Positions 1 to 4,901 of a stretch of 6,485 bases of DNA are shown one piece after another. A program made the translations under genes and the position numbers. Position 1 is the first letter of the stretch, and each line of letters starts with the position of its first letter. Origin of the DNA: Deltaproteobacteria bacterium (GTDB lineage: Bacteria > Desulfobacterota > Desulfobacteria > Desulfobacterales > JAFDFH01); contig JAFDFH010000144.1 of assembly GCA_019309945.1 (NCBI GenBank), positions 1 to 6,485 of the forward strand, read 5' to 3'. The notes beneath the pieces are model-generated. The model saw only the letters and a program-made list of their open reading frames with translations, was not told the origin of the DNA and ran no database searches.

Positions 1-540
1 CGGACCGGGATTCAAACGGCCGATTCACTCATCGCCTTTCATCCCTTTTCCTTGTGGAAGTATAAAGAATTAGGGGTGAAACTGTGCGTGGAGCTGGTTG
101 ATTATCTATCAGAAAAGTACCATTTTCCTGTTATAATTACCGGATCCCAGGAAGAGCGCCGTCGCGCGGGTGAAGTTGTTGAAAAAAGCAGGGGCCGAGT
201 TTTCAACCTTGCAGGTAAAACATCGATTGGCGAGCTTTGCGGTATCCTCCAGACTTGCCGAATGTTTATCGGTGTAGACACCGCTGCACTGCATATCGCA
301 TCAGCCGTTGGCACACCGACAATCGGGATTTTCGGTCCTTCATCGCCTGTAAGTTGGGCACCTCGGGGGGAAAACCATCTGGTTGTCCACAAAAATATGC
401 CATGTGTACCCTGTCGGCAAAAGGGATGCCACGATTCTGAGATCAGCCTTTGTCTGAATCGACTCCGCTTAGAGGACCTGAAGGAAAATATTGAAAAGAT
501 GATAGATAAGCTAGGTTTAATAGGATCAGGTTCACATTGA
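1..540 (+). CDS. Glycosyltransferase family 9 protein, heptosyltransferase-like, 5'-truncated
   Basis: This is the C-terminal part (179 residues) of a GT9 protein, the family of ADP-heptose:LPS heptosyltransferases that add sugars to the lipopolysaccharide core on the cytoplasmic face of the inner membrane. The frame is open from base 1, so the start lies outside the window. The fragment begins in the second Rossmann domain with the typical 'IAFHPFSLWKYKEL' strand and loop near residues 11-24. The family's nucleotide-sugar signature follows near residues 110-127 (GVDTAALHIASAVGTPTIG), then 'FGPSSPVSWAPRG'. A cysteine cluster near the end (C-P-C, then two further Cys) matches the CxxC...C...C tail seen in many GT9 proteins. 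The HPFS-W-K motif leans towards RfaQ/WaaQ-like enzymes, but the acceptor and donor sugars cannot be told from this fragment. The family call is firm. Confidence 0.9.
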   Translation, partial: RTGIQTADSLIAFHPFSLWKYKELGVKLCVELVDYLSEKYHFPVIITGSQEERRRAGEVVEKSRGRVFNLAGKTSIGELCGILQTCRMFIGVDTAALHIASAVGTPTIGIFGPSSPVSWAPRGENHLVVHKNMPCVPCRQKGCHDSEISLCLNRLRLEDLKENIEKMIDKLGLIGSGSH

Positions 541-601
541 GGTTTATTTTATAGGGAAAGAGCTGGGCTAGTAACCTATAAAAGATAATAGATAAATGTC
601 A

Positions 602-625
602 CAAAGAGACCTACCGGCCTCTTTG
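602..625 (+). terminator. Hairpin after the glycosyltransferase gene, possible terminator
   Basis: CAAAGAG (602-608) pairs with CTCTTTG (619-625). An inner CC/GG pair follows after one A-C mismatch and closes a TACC loop. The tail is AAATTTTG, a short and broken T-run, so efficiency as an intrinsic terminator is uncertain. It lies 62 bases after the glycosyltransferase stop and about 50 bases before the next start. Confidence 0.4.
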
Positions 626-660
626 AAATTTTGAAAAAAAGAAATTTTTTATGGGAAGGT

Positions 661-666
661 GGGGAG
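661..666 (+). promoter_or_regulatory. Shine-Dalgarno site that fixes the methyltransferase start
   Basis: GGGGAG ends seven bases before the ATG at 674. The in-frame GTG at 659 overlaps this site, so it would have to use the poorer GGGAAGG further upstream at a tighter spacing. The ATG at 674 is therefore preferred. Confidence 0.65.
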
Positions 667-673
667 AAGTATA

Positions 674-1423
674 ATGGATCAGAGTGTATTAAGACAAAAA
701 TTCCCTTTATGTTACAAATTTTACCAAGAGACCATAGGCGAAATCTACCATGAATTTTTTTGTTTTGGTTCAATATTAAGGCGGCTCTCAACAAATCAGC
801 TTTTAAAGTTAGAACAGAATACTTTCGATCCGGTTAGAATATCTTATGATTTTAAGGGGTTCGGATTGTATAAAAAAATCGAACCTTTTCAAATTGAAGA
901 GGAAATTAGGGGTTTATATGAAATTGTAAAAGAACAAAAACCAAAAATAATTTGCGAGATCGGCTCCGATATGGGAGGAACCCTATACATGTGGTCCAAG
1001 GCCATGGATCCCAATGGGATGGCCATAAGTATTGATTTGCCAAGATTATATAGGAAATCATTAAATAGATTTTTTAAAAACTTCTTTCAGAATAATAGCC
1101 GGATAGAGTATATACGCTATGACTCGCATTTACAAATCTGTTTACGAAAATTCGAAAAAATATTAAAAAATAGGGAAATTGATTTTTTATTTATTGATGG
1201 AGATCACTCCTATAAAGGAGTTAATAAGGATTTTGAAATGTACTCGAGGTATGTGAAAAATAATGGAATTATTGCATTTCATGATATAGTAAAAGATAAC
1301 ACACCGGAAGACATATGCGGTGTTCATAGATTTTGGAATGAGATAAAGCAGAACTATAAATACAAAGAAATTATAGCTGATCCAAATCAAACTGGTGCAG
1401 GAATCGGAATTTTATATTGCTAA
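674..1423 (+). CDS. Class I SAM-dependent methyltransferase (Methyltransf_24 / CmcI-like)
   Basis: This 249-residue protein is predicted to transfer a methyl group from S-adenosylmethionine; its substrate is unknown. The Rossmann fold starts near residue 91. Motif I is 'EIGSDMGGT' (95-103), the acidic residue after strand 2 is D121 in 'ISIDLP', and 'DFLFIDGDHSYKGV' (170-183) carries the DGDH that in this family often binds a metal or substrate. 'GIIAFHDI' (198-205) supplies the following strand and a His-Asp pair. This pattern fits the Methyltransf_24 and cephalosporin-hydroxylase-like group, common in polysaccharide and O-antigen clusters. The first ~70 residues match no motif I know. Its DNA is visibly richer in A+T than its neighbours, with many ATA, AAA, AAT and AGA codons, which suggests a horizontally acquired polysaccharide gene. 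A sugar O-methyltransferase role is inference from the neighbouring glycosyltransferase. Confidence 0.8.
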   Translation: MDQSVLRQKFPLCYKFYQETIGEIYHEFFCFGSILRRLSTNQLLKLEQNTFDPVRISYDFKGFGLYKKIEPFQIEEEIRGLYEIVKEQKPKIICEIGSDMGGTLYMWSKAMDPNGMAISIDLPRLYRKSLNRFFKNFFQNNSRIEYIRYDSHLQICLRKFEKILKNREIDFLFIDGDHSYKGVNKDFEMYSRYVKNNGIIAFHDIVKDNTPEDICGVHRFWNEIKQNYKYKEIIADPNQTGAGIGILYC

Positions 1424-1434
1424 TTGAATCCATT

Positions 1435-1457
1435 ACGGTCCGAAACATCTCGGCCGT
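1435..1457 (+). terminator. Hairpin after the methyltransferase gene, possible terminator
   Basis: ACGG(T)CCGA at 1435-1443 pairs with TCGGCCGT at 1450-1457, eight base pairs with one bulged T and a six-base loop AACATC. It starts 11 bases after the methyltransferase stop codon. The trailing TATTTAG is only moderately T-rich, and its last two bases are already the left edge of repeat copy 1. Likely transcript end, efficiency unknown. Confidence 0.5.
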
Positions 1458-1462
1458 TATTT

Positions 1463-1604
1463 AGTGCCCATCCAGAAACGGTCTTTTTGACCGATCTCTG
1501 CGTTATGCTCAAAATTTTATCCTCGGAATATCAACTATATGCCTGTGGTAAAATTTTTCGCATGCCTTGATCTCGAAAAAAATCCTCGTTTCTGGACGGA
1601 CACT
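1463..1604 (+). repeat. Dispersed MITE-like hairpin repeat, copy 1
   Basis: First of three copies of a roughly 143-bp intergenic repeat. The ends are imperfect inverted repeats: AGTGCCCATCCAGAAACG on the left and CGTTTCTGGACGGACACT on the right. Between them an inner stem pairs 1511-1522 with 1547-1557 around one bulged T, and the centre (GGAATATCAACTATATGCC) closes a small loop, so the whole unit can fold as one long imperfect hairpin. TA flanks the GTG...CAC core on both sides (1462-1463 and 1604-1605). It carries no open reading frame of note. By eye it differs from copy 3, read in reverse complement, at only about eight positions. Confidence 0.88.
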
Positions 1605-1635
1605 ATTGAACAAGGTTGCCCCTCCGTTGGTCCAA

Positions 1636-1663
1636 TTGATCAACACATCGTGTCGTGTATATC
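1636..1663 (+). promoter_or_regulatory. Possible sigma-70-type promoter for the Trm112-like gene
   Basis: TTGATC (1636-1641) and TATATC (1658-1663) are separated by 16 bases, close to the consensus elements and spacing. The site follows the methyltransferase hairpin and repeat copy 1 and precedes the Trm112-like start by about 70 bases, a plausible place for a new transcript. Such matches arise often by chance in AT-rich DNA. Confidence 0.3.
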
Positions 1664-1732
1664 ATGAATAAATATGACATAAGATCACAGGAGTTTTTAT
1701 TTTTCACTTAAAACAAAAAAAAGGAGATAACG

Positions 1733-1906
1733 ATGGCGATAAGCAAGGAACTTCTTGATATTCTGGCTTGTCCGAAGTGTAAAGGTGATATTTATTTGAA
1801 TGAAACCGAAGATGGGCTTATATGTGATAAATGCAAGCTTTTATATGAAATAAAAGATGATATCCCCATCATGCTGATCGATGAGGCCAAATCGATAGAT
1901 GTATAA
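1733..1906 (+). CDS. Trm112 family (YcaR/UPF0434-like) small zinc-ribbon protein
   Basis: This 57-residue protein is typical in length for bacterial Trm112-like proteins (E. coli YcaR is about 60). It opens with 'SKELLDILACPKCKG', the family signature. C13 and C16 (CPKC) plus C31 and C34 (CDKC) form a probable zinc ribbon, followed by 'YEIKDDIPIML', which matches the conserved Y-P-I-x-D-x-I-P-x-M/L pattern. Eukaryotic and archaeal Trm112 activates several methyltransferases acting on tRNA, rRNA and release factors; the bacterial role is less clear. In proteobacteria the gene often sits among lipid A/LPS genes, which fits the glycosyltransferase upstream. The start is well supported by AAGGAGAT at 1721-1728, four bases before the ATG. 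The downstream DUF4416 gene is in the same frame, 36 bases after this stop. Confidence 0.88.
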   Translation: MAISKELLDILACPKCKGDIYLNETEDGLICDKCKLLYEIKDDIPIMLIDEAKSIDV

Positions 1907-1942
1907 TTAAACGTCGCGGAATTTCTATCTGTTGATGAAAAT

Positions 1943-2485
1943 ATGAGCATCCCCCTTCTTCCCAAACCCGCAAAGCTGGTGGTGGGTCTTTTTATGAAAG
2001 AAAAAGGTCTCATTCATGATTTGACAAATGCACTTGTTGAAAAATTTGGTTCAATTGACCTGGTGAGCGCATGGTTCCCTTTTGATTATACGACCTATTA
2101 CGAACCGGAAATGGGTAAGCCGCTTTTCAGGCGAATGTTGGCTTTTAAAGCACTTGTTGAACGACGTTCCATAACAGAGAAAAAAATTATCACAAATGAT
2201 CTTGAGTTAAAATTTTCAATAAACCAAAAGCGCAGGGTCAATATCGATCCGGGCTATCTGGTTCACGAACATTTCGTCCTTGCAACCGGAAAAAATTACG
2301 CCCACCGAATTTATTTAGATAAGGGGATTTATGCGGATTTGACGCTCATATATACAAAAGGAGCATTCCAGAAATTACCGTGGACCTATCCGGATTATGC
2401 GGACAAGCGCATGCTTGCGTATCTTCACCGGGTCCGCGACAAATACATAGAAGACATCAAAAGGATAGGCAGGGCCCATCCATAA
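1943..2485 (+). CDS. DUF4416 family protein of unknown function
   Basis: This 180-residue soluble protein matches the DUF4416 family, known from deltaproteobacteria, Nitrospirae and Aquificae, with no established function. Family hallmarks are 'PAKLVVGLF' (9-17), 'FPFDYTTYYEPEMG' (45-58), 'RRVNIDPGYL' (97-106), 'HRIYLDKGIYADLTL' (121-135) and 'LPWTYPDY' (145-152). There is no signal peptide or membrane segment. Clusters of conserved aromatic and acidic residues suggest a binding or catalytic pocket, but I assign no activity. The ATG has no good Shine-Dalgarno site. It lies 36 bases after the Trm112-like stop in the same frame, with no stop codon between, so reinitiation after that gene is likely. 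The last four codons (Arg-Ala-His-Pro) and the TAA lie inside repeat copy 2, so the native C-terminus may have been altered by repeat insertion. The conserved core is intact. Confidence 0.88.
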   Translation: MSIPLLPKPAKLVVGLFMKEKGLIHDLTNALVEKFGSIDLVSAWFPFDYTTYYEPEMGKPLFRRMLAFKALVERRSITEKKIITNDLELKFSINQKRRVNIDPGYLVHEHFVLATGKNYAHRIYLDKGIYADLTLIYTKGAFQKLPWTYPDYADKRMLAYLHRVRDKYIEDIKRIGRAHP

Positions 2486-2613
2486 ATGGTCTTTTTGCCC
2501 AATATCTGCGTTATGCTCAAAAAATAATCCTCGGAATATCAAACATATGCCTGTGGTTATTTTTTTCGCAGGCCTTGATCTTAAACAAAAATCCTCATTT
2601 ATGGATGGACACT
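2471..2613 (+). repeat. Dispersed MITE-like hairpin repeat, copy 2 (covarying variant)
   Basis: Same orientation as copy 1. The left end overlaps the 3' end of the DUF4416 gene, and the right end (CACT at 2610-2613) lies four bases before the ACAGG Shine-Dalgarno site of yicC. The outer stem is CCATAAATG (2480-2488) with CATTTATGG (2596-2604), where the other copies have CCAGAAACG with CGTTTCTGG. The inner stem is AAAAAATAA (2519-2527) with TTATTTTTT (2557-2565), where copy 1 has AAAATTTTA with TAAAATTTT. Every one of these differences preserves pairing. The left edge has CAGG where the others have TAGT, so the 5' TA is lost. Confidence 0.87.
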
Positions 2614-2626
2614 AGACAGGTAAAAA

Positions 2627-3508
2627 ATGATAAAAAGCATGACCGCCTTTGCCAGGTTGGAAAAAATAAAGGACAAACCGAACATAACAATCGAGATCCG
2701 CTCATATAACAGCCGACATCTGGATATCGCCTTGCGTATTCCACATGGGTGCCTCCCCCTGGAAGATAAAATAAAAGGGTTGGTTTCAGAGCGGATCGTA
2801 AGGGGTCGAATAGAGATCGCAGTGCAGATCAGGGAAAATTCTGATGAAACATACGAATTTGAAATAAATGAAGCCACTGCGGCGGCATACCATAAGGCCC
2901 TTGTTCAATTGAAAGAGCGGTTTAATATTGGAACTGAAATTTCTCTGGATCTTCTTGCGGGTGCCAGCGGGATTATAAAACCCGCGGAACTTGAACGCGA
3001 CCTGGAAACTTTGTGGCGGATTATTAAGGACGGTATGATCGAAGCCTTAAATGACCTTGATGAAATGCGGGCCAAGGAAGGAAGTTTTATCGGCCGTGAT
3101 TTTTCGAAACGACTGGATTATATTGAACAATGTATTGATCAAATCGAAAAAAACACGGGTGACCTTTTACTTTATTATCAAGACCGCTTAAAAGAGCGTA
3201 TCGCCGTTTTAACCAACGGCATGATTGAGATTGATTCTGGACGAATCGCCCAGGAAGCAGCGCATATTGCCGATAAAAGTGATATCTCTGAAGAAATTGT
3301 AAGGGTACAAAGCCATATCAAACAGTTTCGGGAGATTATGTCTTCCGATGAACCCGGAGGCCGCAAACTCAATTTTTTATTGCAGGAATTTAACCGGGAA
3401 TTCAACACCATGGGAGCCAAAGCGGCCAGCGTAAACGTGTCCCATATAATTGTTGAGGTTAAGTCCGAATTGGAAAAATTAAGGGAGCAGGTACAGAATG
3501 TGGAGTAA
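2627..3508 (+). CDS. yicC: Endoribonuclease YicC/YloC family
   Basis: This 293-residue protein is close to the usual length (about 290). The family are metal-dependent endoribonucleases acting in the cytoplasm; E. coli YicC takes part in turnover of small RNAs such as RyhB. The N-terminal YicC_N domain begins with the characteristic 'MIKSMTAFAR' and contains 'EIRSYNSRHLDI' (23-34) and 'RGRIEIAVQIRE' (59-70). The middle (about 120-200) is helical with long charged stretches. The C-terminal DUF1732 domain carries 'IAQEAAHIADKSDISEEIVR' (207-226), 'GRKLNFLLQEFNREFNTMG' (245-263) and the nearly invariant ending 'EKLREQVQNVE'. All key motifs are intact. The AGG at 2618-2620 lies six bases before the ATG, immediately after repeat copy 2. 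In many bacteria yicC precedes remA and gmk, as here, but a 483-base repeat-filled gap separates it from them in this window. Confidence 0.96.
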   Translation: MIKSMTAFARLEKIKDKPNITIEIRSYNSRHLDIALRIPHGCLPLEDKIKGLVSERIVRGRIEIAVQIRENSDETYEFEINEATAAAYHKALVQLKERFNIGTEISLDLLAGASGIIKPAELERDLETLWRIIKDGMIEALNDLDEMRAKEGSFIGRDFSKRLDYIEQCIDQIEKNTGDLLLYYQDRLKERIAVLTNGMIEIDSGRIAQEAAHIADKSDISEEIVRVQSHIKQFREIMSSDEPGGRKLNFLLQEFNREFNTMGAKAASVNVSHIIVEVKSELEKLREQVQNVE

Positions 3509-3594
3509 ATAGATCCCCAGAGCCATATCGCTTGAAACGATAACTACTATAAATGAAACTATATTTTGATTGAATTATTTTCTATAAAATTCTA

Positions 3595-3626
3595 CGCTTT
3601 TTCCAAGACTGCGCTTGGAAGAAGTG
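3595..3626 (+). other. Stable hairpin followed by a cobalamin-riboswitch-like string
   Basis: Bases 3595-3607 and 3614-3626 pair over 13 positions, including a perfect TTCCAAG/CTTGGAA core and two G-T wobbles, around the loop ACTGCG. A short GC-rich hairpin, GCCC-CCTG-GGGC (3627-3638), follows directly, then AACTGTAACGG. There is no T-run, so it is not an intrinsic terminator in either direction. The arrangement could be a structured leader or a remnant of one. Confidence 0.5.
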
Positions 3627-3668
3627 GCCCCCTGGGGCAACTGTAACGGTAAAAACCCGAGCTATAAA

Positions 3669-3705
3669 TGCCTAAAATGCCTAAAATGCGCTAAAATGCC
3701 TAAAA
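3669..3705 (+). repeat. Short tandem repeat, unit TGCCTAAAA
   Basis: Four consecutive units: TGCCTAAAA (3669-3677), TGCCTAAAA (3678-3686), TGCGCTAAAA (3687-3696, one base longer) and TGCCTAAAA (3697-3705). The array is non-coding. It has no spacers and units far too short to be a CRISPR array. It is probably a slippage-prone simple repeat; an operator function is possible but not shown. Confidence 0.85.
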
Positions 3706-3833
3706 TTAAGGATGTTAATCATTATATATAAAGAAGCTAAAATTCCAATTTTAAGTTAGCGAGCATGCCGTATCCAGTAACGGGTATCGGGCGCAAGTGA
3801 AAAAACGAATCAAAAACCAAAGCAAAAATAAAT

Positions 3834-3976
3834 AGTGCCCGTCCAGAAACGAGGATTTTTGTTCGAGATCAAGGCAAGCGAAAAATTTTACCGTAGGCAT
3901 ATAGTTGATATTCCGAGGATAAAATTTTGAGCATAACGCAGAAATCGGGCAAAAAGACCGTTTCTGGATAGGCACT
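3834..3976 (-). repeat. Dispersed MITE-like hairpin repeat, copy 3 (inverted)
   Basis: Inverted relative to copies 1 and 2. The left end is AGTGCCCGTCCAGAAACG and the right end is CGTTTCTGGATAGGCACT, flanked by TA on both sides (3833-3834 and 3976-3977). In reverse complement it closely follows copy 1, including the conserved AAAATTTTATCC and GGTAAAATTTTTCGC stem arms. It ends four bases before AAGGG, the Shine-Dalgarno site of remA, so it would form the immediate 5' leader of the remA operon if transcription starts upstream. Confidence 0.88.
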
Positions 3977-3991
3977 AAATAAGGGATTATT

Positions 3992-4246
3992 ATGGAACAA
4001 GACCTGCTGAATATTGGATTTGGAAGTACCGTAGTTGCGCATCGCGTCGTTGCAATTTTACCACCCGGTTCTGCGCCTATGAAACGCCTCAAAGATGAAG
4101 CCAAAGATGACAAACGCCTTATTGATGCGACCCATGGCCGTAGAACCCGCTCTATAATTATCATGGACAGCAACCATATTGTTCTTTCAGCCATACAGGC
4201 CGAAACAATATCCCAGCGCTTCGCGACCCTTAAAAAATCACCATGA
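3992..4246 (+). CDS. remA: DUF370 / RemA-like DNA-binding regulator
   Basis: This 84-residue protein is the size of Bacillus RemA (about 89). RemA is an oligomeric DNA-binding protein that activates biofilm matrix operons in B. subtilis; the role of its homologues in Gram-negative bacteria is largely unknown. The sequence is collinear with RemA: 'LLNIGFGSTVVAHRVVAIL' (5-23), 'GSAPMKRL' (26-33), 'LIDATHGRRTRSIIIMDS' (43-60) and 'HIVLSAIQAETISQRF' (62-77). R18, R50 and R51, reported as DNA-contacting residues in RemA, are all present. AAGGG at 3981-3985 lies six bases before the ATG. It heads a tight operon with gmk, a linkage seen in many bacteria. The name is by homology; a biofilm role here is not implied. 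Confidence 0.93.
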   Translation: MEQDLLNIGFGSTVVAHRVVAILPPGSAPMKRLKDEAKDDKRLIDATHGRRTRSIIIMDSNHIVLSAIQAETISQRFATLKKSP

Positions 4247-4272
4247 AACCTTTAAAAGATATTTCCATATAA
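4243..4272 (+). other. Nine-codon mini-ORF bridging remA and gmk
   Basis: The ATG at 4243 overlaps the remA stop as ATGA. The frame reads MKPLKDISI and ends in a TAA (4270-4272) that overlaps the gmk ATG as TAATG. It fills the remA-gmk gap exactly. It may relay ribosomes to gmk, whose start lacks a clear Shine-Dalgarno site, or it may be chance. Confidence 0.3.
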
Positions 4273-4898
4273 TGAAAGTCTCAAAAATTCACGCATTAAC
4301 TGAAAATGAAAAACCGGCCGCTCAACATCGTGGACACCTTTTTATCGTCTCCGCACCGTCAGGTGGGGGTAAGACCACCCTTTGCAAAGCGATTTTAAAT
4401 CGATATCAGGATATGCTCTATTCAGTATCGTATACAACCAGAGCCCCCCGTCCCGGGGAGGTGAACGGTGTGGATTACGATTTCATCTCAAAAGAAAAAT
4501 TTATCAAAGATATAGAAAATGACAAATGGGCCGAATGGGCCCAGGTACATGGTAATTTTTACGGTACCCCGGCTGAGTTTTTGAATAAAAGCTTATCCGA
4601 AGGCAGAGATGTGCTTTTGGACATTGATATTCAAGGTACGATTCAGATCCTGGACCGATATACCGATACGATCACATTTTTTATCCTGCCGCCGTCACTG
4701 GAAATTTTGAAAAAACGGCTGGAATCGAGAGGAACGGATAGTGCTGATACTATTTCAGCTCGTCTTATTAGCGCGAAGGAAGAAATTTCGAAAAAAAACC
4801 TTTATCGCCATGTTATTGTCAATGATCAGCTATCATCAGCCGTGTCCGAGTTGCTATCGATCATCGCAAAATATCGCTCCGGAAATAATCCGATCTAG
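4272..4898 (+). CDS. gmk: Guanylate kinase
   Basis: Guanylate kinase (EC 2.7.4.8) transfers phosphate from ATP to GMP, giving GDP, an essential step of guanine nucleotide synthesis in the cytoplasm. The P-loop is 'SAPSGGGKTT' (27-36). The GMP-binding region has 'SYTTRAPRPGE' (53-63) with both arginines, then 'EWAQVHGNFYGTP' (88-100) and 'LLDIDIQGT' (115-123). The lid contains 'RLESRGTDSADTISARL' (149-165), and 'VIVND' follows near 181. The 208-residue length equals the usual size (E. coli 207), although about 15 residues precede the conserved N-terminal strand. The ATG at 4272 is the only good start; an in-frame TTG at 4179 lies inside remA and would add 31 residues unlike the family. No strong ribosome site is seen, so coupling to remA is likely. 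Confidence 0.97.
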   Translation: MKVSKIHALTENEKPAAQHRGHLFIVSAPSGGGKTTLCKAILNRYQDMLYSVSYTTRAPRPGEVNGVDYDFISKEKFIKDIENDKWAEWAQVHGNFYGTPAEFLNKSLSEGRDVLLDIDIQGTIQILDRYTDTITFFILPPSLEILKKRLESRGTDSADTISARLISAKEEISKKNLYRHVIVNDQLSSAVSELLSIIAKYRSGNNPI

Positions 4899-4901
4899 CT
4901 C

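Larger units (their letters stand above)
3509..3833. other. Non-coding part of the yicC-remA gap
   Basis: No credible gene is seen on either strand in this stretch; open frames are short and lack family motifs or ribosome sites. It contains a strong hairpin (3595-3626), a riboswitch-like string just after it, a four-unit 9-bp tandem repeat (3669-3705) and an AT-rich imperfect palindrome, GCTAAAATT-CC-AATTTT followed by TTAGC (3736-3760). A weaker TATCG/CGATA hairpin lies at 3526-3542. The remA promoter should lie here or in repeat copy 3, but I cannot place it. Confidence 0.6.

Noticed and set aside
659..673. GTG start giving the methyltransferase five extra residues
   Set aside because: The codon overlaps the strong GGGGAG site that serves the ATG at 674.
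1935..1946. Three-codon frame (ATG AAA ATA TGA) overlapping the DUF4416 start
   Set aside because: Too short to distinguish from chance, although it resembles the remA-gmk bridge in layout.
2380..2709. 109-residue + strand frame across the end of DUF4416, repeat copy 2 and the start of yicC
   Set aside because: It overlaps two recognised genes in another frame, and its middle is the repeat; no motif is seen.
3669..3705. CRISPR array
   Set aside because: The units are 9 bp and directly adjacent with no spacers; no cas gene is in the window.
3509..3833. Intact cobalamin riboswitch
   Set aside because: Only one core-like string is present; the GCCACUG block and the B12 box are missing, and the downstream genes have no B12 link.
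3905..3925. TTGATA followed by TAAAAT inside repeat copy 3 as a remA promoter
   Set aside because: The spacing between the two elements is only about 9 bases, far from the 16-18 needed.
3751..4194. 147-residue open frame on the minus strand across remA, repeat copy 3 and the gap
   Set aside because: It is antisense to the well-supported remA gene, crosses the whole repeat, and shows no family motif or ribosome site.
4179..4271. TTG start extending guanylate kinase by 31 residues
   Set aside because: It lies inside remA, and the added residues are an out-of-frame reading of remA unlike any guanylate kinase N-terminus.
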